Assembly: GCA_001466705.2 (NCBI GenBank)
Contig: LATX02000123.1
Coordinates: 124,001-188,000 of the forward strand
Origin: Moniliophthora roreri
Taxonomy: Eukaryota > Basidiomycota > Agaricomycetes > Agaricales > Marasmiaceae
DNA length: 64,000 nucleotides
Reading direction: 5' to 3'
Within the stretch, counting starts at the first letter, position 1; each line of letters begins with the position of its first letter. The notes beneath the pieces were generated by a model that searched no databases, had not been told where the DNA came from, and was given only the letters and a program-made list of their open reading frames with translations. This document shows, in pieces, positions 1 through 10,804 of the stretch. The position numbers were made by a program, and so were the translations under genes.

Positions 1-2488
1 CTAACGGTGTGCCAACGCACATGGACAAGTCTAGTCAATTCTGACTGTCTGCTGTGGACGATATAGAAGTCTGTATTTGAAGATGGTGCCGGGTGGAAGT
101 GCGGAGAGAAAGGCTGCCATATGGGGATTTGCGGTAAACATCCAGAAAGGCAATCCCGACCCTGCAACACCACGCAGCTTCTGACTTCGTCGTGTGACCT
201 TGTGACTCTAATAGAGTCATCTCAACATGAGGCTACGAAATATGGAACGGGACATGCATTCTCACAGAGGCTGTTGCAAAGGGTCAACTTTGTCAATTTG
301 AATTCCAGCGTTAAAAACGGTGCGTACCGCAGTACCTTCACGGCTGCAGTGCTTCGGGCTTCCCATGCAATATCGATGGCAGTTGAAGCGTTGACGCGTC
401 AAGCATCTTCAGGTGGATTATGACGCAACTATAGCTGGACAACTCCGAGCCCAAGTAATCAATGTCCTTTCCGGCAACTTTGAAGTAGGTTGCGGCACGA
501 CTTGGCGTATTTGGAAAATGAGTAAGCTCCTGGAAGACGTAACGAAAATGTGAACAATTTTCATCTCATACCATTCTCTACATTCACAATTCCTCCGACT
601 CGATGACATCTAAAGCGACCTACAACCTCCGAATCCCAAATGGTGTCCCGAGCGAACAGATATTCCGTTTGTAGCCAGTCACTTTTACAGTTTCTGTCTG
701 TATCGATGGCGAACTACCCATTTACATTTAAAATCTGCTTAGAAACCAGGCCGGTGTCGGCGACCAAGATCCAGACGATGTTACGAGGATGTTCTTGGCG
801 TATCGAGTATTCGGTGACATTCGGGTGTGTAGCCTTGAGTGGATGTCAAAACGAGGAGGATCTCGATTCTTGGGTGAATAATGTCGCGTCGTGTCCCCGG
901 AGACGCTCGGCGATATCTAGTCCCTGCTGGGTGTGCTTCTGGGCTCCGGCCGTTTGGCAAATCGCATCTTAAAGATTGGGCGGGTACGTGAGGGAGTATA
1001 TGGAAGCGAAATCGAAAGTTTTGGGAGAGAACATAGGTGGTTATAGAATGGGAATTCGGCTTCAATATCGATATCCTAGCACTCGGTACAGTTGATGAGG
1101 TGCGAATCTGAGCGAATTCGTAAAAGTGTTTATTGGATCTCAATTTGGAAATGTACATACCAGACCAGCAGGTAATGTTCCTGGGCATGCTAGCATGAAG
1201 ACACTTAGCAATTCTCTGCTTTTCTGGCAGCCTGTGAAAGGATGGGCGTTGACCATGTCAGAATGTCGAACTGCACATTCACCTCTAGCATAAGATACCA
1301 TAAGGTACTATCGATATTTGCGTATTTCTCCGGCGGATTTGAGTCCTTGAACAGATAAATCATCGGGGTTGCGAGCAGGAAAAGGGCGTGGGAAGCACGC
1401 GGCACGCAGCATCTTTCGGGAGACGTTCACCATCGAGCTTGAAGCCTGTAAGTTGTACCCGTATCGACTTACTCTTTGATTTTGGGACATGTGTCGCTCA
1501 GAAACAGGATATCACGAAATTAAAATTGGAAGAGCCTCCGTTATAAAGTCATTGAAGACATTCCAAGGAAGAGAAGGCACACGTCTCAAATGGACGCGAC
1601 AGCTTGCCGGCGTCCGTCGAAATTATTTCCATCCATGAGGCAGCAGGTTGCTATTTGGTCTACGGCAAGGAATGAGGAGAAGCTTACAAACGACCACAAC
1701 CTCTTTACACCTCCTTCTCAGAACCCAACTCGGTGGATATCGCGTTTAAATAGGCGAGCTTAGATTCCCCCACCCCCTCACAATCGGGCTATCGCAGGTA
1801 GTAATATTTTTGTCCTTAACCGCCATAATGCACATATTTGACGTTCTCGCTCGGCCTTCGGTTCCGTCTGATACTCAAGTTACCTATATAGGACTCACTA
1901 CCCCAGGAGTACCATTTCAGGCCCAGAGGTCTTACACAGGATCACCCCGTCACACCGGCCGCGGGAAGGTCGAAGCTTCTGCCAATCTTGAATTGATTAT
2001 ACGTTGCTACAGCTTGGAATCCAGCAAGGGTGGCTCTTTGCTCTATAGCGTAGGAGCCGCAATCTTGCTCTCAACGAAGTCAAGTTGGCGCAGCCTGGAC
2101 ACTCGCGCACACCTTACATTTTCGTTAATTAAATCCTACCCACTCGGCCTACATCGGCGTCTTGCTTTCATCTGAACCCATGGCACCAATTGTGGCTGTC
2201 GTCTCTGGTGCGAGACAGATAGCAGCTACACTTCCTTCGTATGCGTTTCCTTTATATGAAGCTTCCTCAAGAGCCCATATAGGAGACGAAGGGATATGGA
2301 CGTATCATCCTAAGAAGAGCACAAGATTCTATCAAGGCAGAGTCTGTGGACGGGAAGGAGTTTATGTATAACCAGGAGTGGACTGAAAGGTAACTGAAAG
2401 TCTATTTCCGATATATGACTAGTTGGCAAGTACATCATTCTCTTCAGCCTGGCTGGACGTTGACAGCATCATGACCAACTGATGCATA
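1..2488. other. Gene-poor stretch, no supported gene
   Basis: Only short open frames without recognisable domains are seen. One plus-strand frame near 766-1010 reads like worn coding sequence (DDVTRMFLAYRVFGDI, later LLGVLLGSGRLANRILKIG) but is cut by two in-frame stops, so at most it is an unidentified gene relic. The frame at 1810-2175 has no recognisable motif. I see no RNA gene here. Confidence 0.5.
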
Positions 2489-2498
2489 TCCTCGAACG

Positions 2499-2726
2499 GA
2501 GGCTAGGGTCGATTAGTATTACTCGGAAAACTCCGAAAGCCAATGATGTCACTATTTCTGTAAGTACCATCCCTCGCCTTTTTATACATATATCCATCCC
2601 CAGACCCTACTGCCTAACCCCTAACCACCTAACCGCTAACCCAACCCACCCCCGCTTCGCGGGCTGAAAATGGGCAGATCACGCGATCTCGGAAAAGTCC
2701 GAGTAATACTAATCGACTGTACCCAG
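2499..2726. mobile_element. Non-autonomous TIR element (MITE, Mutator-like by TSD length)
   Basis: A 19-bp perfect inverted repeat (gtcgattagtattactcgg at 2508-2526, its complement at 2699-2717) sits near the ends of a 228-bp segment. A perfect 10-bp direct repeat, tcctcgaacg, lies at 2489-2498 and 2727-2736, each exactly 9 nt outside the perfect inverted repeat. The simplest reading is an element with roughly 28-bp imperfect ends flanked by a 10-bp target-site duplication, the length made by Mutator-like transposases. Each end also holds a small hairpin (cgga..tccg). No coding capacity is present. The interior carries a CCTAACC-rich telomere-like tract. Family assignment is inference from TSD length only. 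Confidence 0.6.
2606..2652. repeat. Degenerate telomere-like CCTAACC tract
   Basis: Several imperfect CCTAACC/CTAACC units occur in a row between the inverted repeats, followed by a C-rich stretch and a small perfect hairpin (cccgc-ttc-gcggg, about 2651-2663). The fungal telomere unit is usually TTAGGG/CCCTAA. The copy number is low and the units differ, so this may be chance sequence or an old telomeric patch carried inside the element. Confidence 0.4.
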
Positions 2727-2958
2727 TCCTCGAACGATAGCTTTTCTCCCAAAATAACGGTTACGTTCGGGGATGAGCGGATCAAGGGGGGAGGGAGAAT
2801 ATTCCTTGTATCAACGATCGAGAGGCTAGAATAGTATGGAATTCAGCAAGCTTCCTGGATACCTGCAGCATCCAAAATTATTCTGCAGAAGTGAATTATA
2901 GCTCTGTGGCTTTGTGCGTCAATTTTCAGACCTCGAAAGTATTCCAAGTTCAGCGCCT

Positions 2959-3289
2959 ATAATATGGGTCTTAAGATGGAACAATAACACACCAGCCGCG
3001 GAGCAACAAATAATAAACCGCTGGCGGCACAGCATAAACGAGCGACTCAATCTGGACCGAAGGCTAACAGATCCGAAATACGAGCGGAAAGCTCTAAACC
3101 AATCCACAGTAAAGGAGACATGGAAGGGCATAATCGAGAATGAGGGAGCCCTTCCCGAAAACTGGGCGACAAATACCGGGGTTTTAGTGGGTATTGTGTC
3201 GCAGGGCCTGCAGGAAGGGGTGAGAAGTACGAGGAAGGTGAGTAAAGAGCCCACTACAAGTGAACGCTACTCCAAAAAAAAAAAAAAAA
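2959..3289 (+). mobile_element. 5'-truncated non-LTR retrotransposon (LINE) with A-tail
   Basis: The segment ends in 16 A residues (3274-3289) and is bracketed by a 13-bp direct repeat, aagttcagcgcct, at 2946-2958 and 3288-3300. These are the marks of target-primed reverse transcription. Its plus frame encodes a short C-terminal piece (IIWVLRWNNNTPAAEQQ, then RWRHSINERLNLDRRLTD, LPENWATNTGVLVGI). From memory this resembles the tail that follows the RNase H region in basidiomycete LINE-type polyproteins. Reverse transcriptase and endonuclease are absent, so the copy is dead on arrival. The intact target duplication suggests a fairly young insertion. Confidence 0.75.
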
Positions 3290-3300
3290 GTTCAGCGCCT

Positions 3301-4477
3301 AGCAATCGAACGTTGATATGCCAGTGGAGATATTGCGCCGCATGCCACGCCAACATAGATATCGCCACATGGAAGTCAACCATCTTAATCACATTCCTGA
3401 AGGCTTGATCGCTTCGTAACTCGTTCAATGAAAGGGCTATTGCAGGGTCTGTTTGTGGCGGTGTATCGAGTCACCGATAGTGAGGTCGGCTCTCATTTAA
3501 TTTTCCGGTTGGGACTCGGAGTGGGTCATGATCAGCTTGCATGGAAATAGAGAGGGACGGCCGTTTGAACGTTCCTACTAGGAGTCGGACAGGCGTCAGG
3601 TCCAAAGTGGAGTGGACTCTGCGTCTAGAGCACTGTGCACATTCCACGATCGATTCGATCTTGAATGGAGAATTTAGTAACGTAGATTCCAAGTACCTAC
3701 GGGAAACGATTATCAGTCGGGGGCCTTTAGCAGTTTTCCTTGTTCTGCGTTAGTACTAGTCGGCGTGCAGTAAGGGCTCTTGCATGATGAATTGAATTCG
3801 AAACATTGGTGATGTCGCAGAAGAATAAACAATTTTTGACTGTCAGGAGAAATGACGATCGGGTGTGGATCGACGAGATCATACGACCATGTACTGGGTC
3901 CGAGCGGGAGTGCATAGATGACAGATCTCCTCGACACGCGTCTTGAGGTGACAGACCAAGTTTGGGCCTGTGTGAGAGCTGAATGGGCTGGTTTTGCTTG
4001 AGCGTCGGACGCACGATTCATCATTGCTCCAAACATTGAACGATATCAGCATCAAGATGACGATGATGTTGGACCAAGCAAGGGTTAGAAACCGAGAGCG
4101 TCATGATTGTTGTCGGGGCCAAAAGGAGATTACGAGGAGATCTCCATGTGTCGCTATCGCGTATGATGTTGTGGGGGGTGAGTCAAGTTTCGGATGCAAT
4201 TGCGTGCGCAGTCCACATGTGCTCAAGCCCCAGAAAACAAGGTTGAAGACCAAGAATTTGTGGTTCTGGACGGCATGGAGAGTGCACTTGGCCAGTGTTC
4301 GACCAGTGTTCGGCCTGGAATCTGATCGAAGGTTGAAAGATGTGATCAACGGAACACAGCCAATGCAAGGATCCGGCATTCGGGGGGTGACATAAGCCGG
4401 CGGAGTCACAATTAAATTAAGCATCCACTGCTTTCTACTCCTCCGCTATTTCTTCAACTGCTGCCTCCACCACTCAA
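3301..4477. other. Intergenic, no supported gene
   Basis: Short overlapping open frames on both strands have no recognisable domain and no convincing splice pattern. The last 100 bases are pyrimidine-rich and CA-rich, as is common just upstream of a basidiomycete start codon, and probably form the leader and promoter of the gene starting at 4478. Confidence 0.5.
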
Positions 4478-5278
4478 ATGACAACTATTGTTCTTTCCCA
4501 GCCACCTACCCCTACAACCACCATAAACTCCCGTAAACGCACTTGTTCCTTCTCCTGCTCCGCCACTCCCACAGCACCAAAGGCAAAGGCACCCAGAATG
4601 GGTATGACTTCCGCACCTGGACTCAGAAGGACAGAGAGTTGTGTTTCGTTACTCGACATGCAGTTACAATCGCAGGGGAGACCATCATCGTCATCGAGGC
4701 TCCACAGTACCTCCAACTACAGCTTGAGGGAGAAGGAGAGGGAACACCGAAAGCGGGCGTTGATGAGCAGAACACCGCAGCCGCAGCTCGTAGCTCCATG
4801 CAAATCCTCACCACACCCCCCTTCATTACCAGCAGCTTCGTCTTCATACACTGCGCCATCAAAACCTTCATTACCGTCTTCCCAACCGTCTCACCAATAC
4901 CGCGCATCATCGCCCCTGTCACCTCCTTCTTCTTACACTCCAAGACCCCACTCGACTTTGTCGACATTACCTTTACCCTCGCCCCCTGTCGCAAAGCCTC
5001 GTAAAAGTAAGCGACAAGAGCCAGACCTTTACAAGCAAGCTATCATTGCTCGGATGCGTTGTACCCCAGAAGGGCAGAAGATTCTGCACATGGGTCCGAG
5101 GTTAGCACTGTCGATCATGGAGGCTACCAGGGATTTGGAAATGTTAGTGGCCAGAAATGGTCTGACATTGGGTGGCGACGCGATGGATGTAGACAAGGAT
5201 TCACCTTCACTATTGAGCAACTCATGGGTGCAGGTATCGGCGGGCGACGATTGGGAGATGGTCGATTGTGCCGCATAA
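4478..5278 (+). CDS. Unknown Ser/Pro-rich protein, 266 aa
   Basis: A single open exon starts at an ATG after a CT-rich leader and ends in ..EMVDCAA. Residues 1-180 are low in complexity, rich in Ser, Pro and Thr, with a basic patch (KPRKSKRQ) that could act as a nuclear signal. The only part that looks folded is about residues 184-225 (YKQAIIARMRCTPEGQKIL, then MGPRLALSIMEATRDLEMLV), an amphipathic helical motif that I recall from basidiomycete proteins of unknown function. There is no signal peptide or membrane segment. The length, lack of stops and consistent codon use favour a real gene; the function is not known. Confidence 0.75.
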   Translation: MTTIVLSQPPTPTTTINSRKRTCSFSCSATPTAPKAKAPRMGMTSAPGLRRTESCVSLLDMQLQSQGRPSSSSRLHSTSNYSLREKEREHRKRALMSRTPQPQLVAPCKSSPHPPSLPAASSSYTAPSKPSLPSSQPSHQYRASSPLSPPSSYTPRPHSTLSTLPLPSPPVAKPRKSKRQEPDLYKQAIIARMRCTPEGQKILHMGPRLALSIMEATRDLEMLVARNGLTLGGDAMDVDKDSPSLLSNSWVQVSAGDDWEMVDCAA

Positions 5279-6231
5279 GCGCACAGCTCGATTCGGCGCT
5301 CTAACAGCTTCTTACGTCGGGATTCAACTATGTTGTGTGTGTACGCTGTCTGAGTTATTGTTATTGGAATAATGTTATTAAAATGCTGTTATACAGGACT
5401 CTGAATCTGTGTCGAAGGTTACGCGTACTTCCCTGATGCTACGTGTACTGTATATACAGCTACTTCCCTTCATCAACGCCCAAGCCTGTTTTGGGGTACC
5501 CATCCATCATTTGCACACCCACGTCTTTGTGGGACAATCATTATCACTTTGGGACATTGGCGTCTTTCCCTGGCAACATTCTAGCATCTGTGATCGACAT
5601 GGCGGATGTAGCAAGGACATCCGGGACCGTGCGGTCTGTCATCCTTTTTCGTTCATTCAGTTCCTATCTATCAAGCGCATAAAACACATTGTATACTTAC
5701 TGCATTCGGATTTCTTTCCTTTCTTCACTTCTTATGTTATGACATTGTTGTGGGTCTATGTATATTTCCGTTCGTTGTATTAAGCACTCTCCTTTGTGTT
5801 TTCATGGAATACAGTACCCCCTCTGATAGTTTCTCTGGTGTCCGTATCGAAAGTTTCGTTCGGATATTAACCCGTCAGCCTAGTATGGGTTTTGAGCCCC
5901 TCGCAGTGTGCCGTGTCACCGATTGATATCACTAATCCCTTGGGTCAGTTTGAGTCGACATGATGGCGTTGATGTGGTTTCCCCGTTGAACAAGATGATC
6001 AGAAACGTCCAAATTCAATCTGACGACAATCCCGTACGACTAACCTCGGATAGCAAGCACCTTGATATGACTCTACCGCTATATCTACTTTTTGATTCGG
6101 ATACCGATTCGATCCGCTCGGGAAAGGCTGAAGCAACCCCGTACGGCTAAACTACAGATCAGAATCATCAATATATTTACTACAGTACGAACAAGAGACG
6201 TGTTTATTTAGTCTTAGTCTAACGATCAACC
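5279..6231. other. Intergenic, no supported gene
   Basis: The stretch is AT-rich with several short open frames (for example 5409-5783) that are rich in Phe, Ile and His and have no motif. It probably holds the 3' region of the gene ending at 5278 and the 3' region of the minus-strand F-box locus. I see no RNA gene or repeat. Confidence 0.5.
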
Positions 6232-6633
6232 TTAAACCCTCTCGGAAGCAACGTCGGACTTGATACGGGGCAGCTCGGCCGTTTCACCTACCCAACAAAG
6301 AGAAAATCTGTTGGCACTCTTGGCTTGCGTACACCATGTCTGCCAGAATCATTAAATGGGTTTGAGCACGGAGAACAATAGTACTCACTCGATGAACGAC
6401 GTCAATTCTCGTAGCGAGTTCTTCAGCGTGCGCCACACAGTGGTTACAGGCCCATACTTTTTTGTCGTCTACCCACTCGTCTTTGTTTTCAAGTACCTGG
6501 AATTCGAACGCCCGTTGATAGACAGTGTACTCGCCACCAAGTTGAGTGCAAAAACGGATCTCTCTCTCATGATAGACATTCACGCTGATGCGTAATCTGG
6601 GCCAAAATGCAGTCAGATTGAGAAACGAATAGC

Positions 6634-6677
<44 letters not shown>

Positions 6678-8709
6678 TACACTTACGCATTCTCTCCATG
6701 TCCCGCAAAACGCCCTATCACGTTCACCTTTACAGGTCAGGCACTCGTTATACTGCCCCTAGATCATTCATCTGATCCGTCATGGTCGTGGACGGGTGCA
6801 ACCCCAAAGCACGTATCAATGCTTCTGGGGGTTGGCATATGTACCAAGTTCAAGTCTTCGCACATAGTACACACACACTCATCGCTGCCCATGTGTCTAA
6901 TAGCGCCTGATAGGGTGGGAACGCGGACATGGCAAATCCGACATAGGAAGGCGATTTCGGCCATTTCGAATGGATTTGCTCCAATGCGTGAGGCATTGAC
7001 GACGATATCTGGCCTGTATTGCTCGATAGTGGTTGTGAGTTTTTGTACCACGGCTCGATGGATATCAATCTGAAGCTGCTGAGAATTGACGGCTTCCTCC
7101 AAAGCAGCTTGAGTGATATCATGATCGTCTGGAGCACCAAGGAGTCGGAGGTGCAATGGAAGGGACCAGCAAAAGTGTCTGAAGATTTGGCAGCATGCGC
7201 CATTGGGATGGTTCAAGAGTTCTTTTGTAGTTGACATAGACCTGATACATTATCACAAGACGAGATTCCAAAAGTTGGTTGTCATCTTCTTCAAACATCC
7301 GGTATACACGACGGGTGTTGACGCAGAGAGTGACCGCGCCCCTGATTCGATTCCAGACTGGGAAAAATGTGGTGAGAAAAGCACATTGACGGGCAGGCGA
7401 TCAGGACTCACTGCGATCAGTTGGTGGGCTCTTCTGATTGATGATGGAGCGCATTCGCCAGACGGCCTTCGTGTCAGCCTCGGGATAACCAAGGTTAATT
7501 AAGCGGTCCTTGATACTGTAGGCAACGGTAATGTATGCACTTATCAGGTTCATGAGTGAACTCACACTTCTGCTCTTTCATTGTGCATATGCCACTTCAT
7601 TAGGCTTCTTTGCCGTCGCTCGCTCTTCTCCCACATTTTACACCGAACGGCAAACTGAATCAGTAAAACGAGAGGTGTTAGCTGGGACTACCTTGTACGA
7701 CGAGGCATAGCGCACGTCAGAGGACGCCTCCAGCTCTTCCTTGTGCTTCTCGGAGTCGAAATCCCCTTTTCCGCATTTGTCAACGATTTGTTCAGCGTGA
7801 CGGCGACTAAAGTATGGTGTACGGCCATTGACTATAAATAAAGGAGGCTTGTGAATATGATTCACTCGAACAGAATACCGGCCTCACCATGGGCCGGTAA
7901 CATCGTCAAGGATGATCCTAACTCTGGGTATTCCTTTTTCAAGGCTCCTGATGTAATGATACTAAAGACAAATAACGTCAAGTAAGAAGCCGGGATGAGA
8001 GGGTAAAGTACTTACAATTTCATCATACATGCCTAGCAGAGACGACGGAAGAGAATGTAATTAACCTTTTGGATCCGTTTGCGACCGCAGATCTGTTCAT
8101 GAAAGATTTAAGTGGAAGAAGCGTTGAAACCGTCAGGATTGTACCCACTTCACATTCATGAGCACCAAATATAAGCGATGCTCATTCCGGCTCACTCATA
8201 GCAGGCGGAGGTTCGGGTGCGTCGCGCAGCATTCGTGCCGCCGACCAGACGACAGCAAGGTCTGGAGATAAGAGTGTGCGTCGAATCAACCTATTAACTT
8301 GAAGCATCGTGCAAAGAGATTCCATTGGAAGATAACCAAGGATCTTGGAGTAAGAGTAGTCAGATTTGACGGGAACAGGCTCAGGAAGTACTACACATAG
8401 CACCGTCCAGAGATCCATAGGCAGATCTCCGAGGAATCTGGAGAGTTTACCATCGTTGCACGAGTCTTTGTGACTTTTGGTCACTTTTGCACGTTTCTCT
8501 GTTTTCTGGGACGTAGAGCGTTCTGAAAATCACTTGAGGAAAAACAACAGTTGCGTCAAGAATAGACGCTTACCTTCAAGATCGCTGGTGGCCTGCTCGT
8601 CCCTCGTGCGTTTCCCGTTGCCTGAAACTTTCGTTTGATTAGATTGCGACTGCGAGTTTCCAATGTGTAGAGGTCTGGAACTGGAAGTGCTAGTCTTCTT
8701 GCGGGTCAT
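6232..8709 (-). pseudogene. Disrupted F-box / Cys-rich protein gene
   Basis: The locus reads from ATG at 8709 (MTRKKTSTSSSRPLHIGN) through about eight exons to a stop at 6232. Exon 2 carries an F-box-like block (LGYLPMESLCTMLQVNRLIRRTLL, in parts) and the SEPE motif that I recall as closing this part of a large agaricomycete F-box family. A later exon has a Cys-rich block (FLCRICHVRV...VCTMCED) and the last one a CNHC motif. It is broken in at least three places. TGA replaces the expected Trp after SEPE (codon 8182-8184). TAG interrupts the block LFRRLC-ACMMK near 8040. The frame shifts near 7115-7150, between PSIAPP and LLGAPDDHD. Splice sites are otherwise intact, so decay is recent. A gene with an unusual product is less likely. 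Confidence 0.65.
6635..6674. repeat. Mononucleotide run, 40 A (T on coding strand)
   Basis: An uninterrupted run of 40 A lies inside the last-but-one intron of the F-box locus. On the coding strand it is a T tract between the donor gtaagt and the acceptor cag. No flanking target duplication was found, so it looks like slippage expansion of an intronic pyrimidine tract, not a retrotransposon tail. Confidence 0.8.
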
Positions 8710-10347
8710 GATTCGTTGACAGAGGATAAGTTGCCGGATCGATGAAGATTACGACTGGAATCCATTGTTCCTAAAGCGGTAGACTTCTGTGACAGACTGT
8801 CCATTGTCCTCAAAGAGCACCCATGGCATGTGGGTCTTTGCCATCACTTTCTGAGGGTGTTGTGAGTCAAAGGTCAAGCATGCTAAATAAATACAAAGTG
8901 GAACATGCAAGGCTCAAAAGAGGTAACGGTCCTGGCTTGTCCAGAGGATACAGTCCTTTCTTCATGTGCCATAGGATCTTTCCAAATCGATTAATGAACA
9001 AAGAAATCAGGCCCCCATCCCTATACATTTAATCAACCGAAATTTCGCGGGAGACACTATAGCACACGCACATCATGTACAAGTGGGAATGGGTTGTTCG
9101 AAGTATTATACCACCTCAAAAGGATATCTAAGACTGGTTCGGCAAGGGAAAGGCAAGCGGGCATCGTAACTGCTCGTTAGCAGGCTGAGGTACTAACCAG
9201 ATTCTGTGAGCCACAACTCTGTCAGTAGTATTTGAAAATATCGGATAAGATCGTACCCCAGCTCCATGAACCTCGTCCAATGGCGATTAATCCAAGCCTC
9301 CTGCGCAGCACCGTGACAGCCGAACCTGTACATGTGAAGCGTGAGTCAATAGGACATCCACCCGTGAATTACTCAGGCTGAGACTAGATGGCTGCGCAAC
9401 CCCGAACGCTACATGCGCCGCTTGTCCCCTATTCCCGTGAAGTAATGTCTTCACTAAGGGTATAGCGCGGCGTTGGTGGGAGGATGCCGCATCGTCGCAG
9501 TCGCTTTCGCCGCTCTCGGATCCAGTTCACGCGACCGTGGGTAGACTGTGCACGGACCACCTCTGAAAAAATATATAAACCTTCACCCAACATTTCTGAT
9601 TCCCTAGAACATACTCATCAGGATCTTTTTATAGAAACTGACCGAGTCTCGCATTTTTACAAATGCCACTTCTTCGAATCCAGTCGATGACAATCGCACT
9701 CCCTCGTTCATACTGAGAACATGGCTTCGCGACAGCGAAGTCTCGAGGACGTTTGGTTTCGTACTTCTGCCACTTGTATGGGTGGTTTGAAGTCGTAGCC
9801 GGCGAGTGGAGTGTCAGTCTGATGGATTTCCTTCCATTGAGTAGTTCTAGCTCGTTTCATCTAGTATAATACATAGGAATATCAGGTTCTTGGCTGAAAA
9901 AAATTCTGATATCACTGTGCGATGGGTGGAATTTCAGGCAGGCATCGAGTGAGGTGGTCACAATCAAAATTAGTTGGTCTCGTTCTGATTTGAAATGGAC
10001 GAGTGCGCCTTTTCTACAACTACTACGTGGGTGGTCGACGCGCATGCTAATTCTGACGGTGGCACTCTTGTCCTTTTACTTCATCAATGTCGCATCGTAT
10101 GCGCCGGAATTAGACCCAATTTTCAAGGAAGAGGCTTGGGTGTCACAAGGGAACGTCTGGATATCAGCAGCACCCAAATTGAAGAAGAAATTGCAACGGC
10201 AGTGGACATGTATGTGGCCGCATTGTTGTTGCACGGACTCCCCACTTGAACCTTTGCAGACCCTGCCCCCTACTCTACTCAACCATTATCACCGTAGAGG
10301 CAGTTTTACCGTGTCATCGCCCTCTCGGACAGGAATGCTCAATCGCG
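8710..10347. other. Intergenic; possible unidentified exon fragments
   Basis: No complete gene is supported. On the minus strand at about 9200-9335 an open stretch after a possible acceptor reads FGCHGAAQEAWINRHW and RFMELGYDLIRYFQ, which has protein-like composition, but I could not extend it into a gene. On the plus strand 9995-10249 is open (83 aa) with no recognised motif. Both may be relics. Confidence 0.35.
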
Positions 10348-10804
10348 TCAAGACTGATCGATGCCAGGTTGCACTGCTTTAACTGCCGAAATCTCCGGAC
10401 GAAGGTTTATACCACCTCCTTCTAGTTTAGCGGATGAACAGCATTCGCCACCAGTCGAAAACCCAGTCACCTTCTTATCTACTCTCAAAAGTTGCTCAAG
10501 GCGAGTATCCACATGATAACGGTTAAAACGCGTCGCTAAATAGGGCAGCAGCGTACTAGCCTGATTACCGTGGGACTAAGGAGAGGATATGCTTGATTGA
10601 GCTTTGGTCTTATTCGAGTGTGATGCAAACTCACTGACCTGTAACCCGGAAGCCTTGCGAGGTCCCCATTTTGCCGTGATTTCGTCTTCCGTGAAGTCCA
10701 CCAGCAGCACCTTTATAAGCAAATCCTCTGCAAGAGTTATCTCTTGGGTGTCCAATTAAAGTTACCCGAATATCTGGTAGCGCCGACGAACGTTTCAAGC
10801 CCAT
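10348..10804 (-). CDS. Possible small three-exon gene, 117 aa, unknown
   Basis: Three exons join in frame: 10804-10766 (MGLKRSSALPDIR), 10725-10639 (starts DLLIKVLLVDFTEDE, ends RKASGLQ) and 10575-10348 (starts SHGNQASTLLPYL, ends QPGIDQS). Both introns have GT-AG ends; they are 40 and 63 nt long, and the first is short for this genome. The product has no signal peptide, membrane segment or domain that I recognise. Supporting it are consistent phases and protein-like composition; against it are its small size and the short intron. It could also be the 3' part of a larger damaged gene. Confidence 0.4.

Noticed and set aside
781..1188. 135-codon minus frame
   Set aside because: No motif, and an opposite-strand frame in the same place looks slightly more protein-like, although that too is broken. 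Neither can be supported as a gene.
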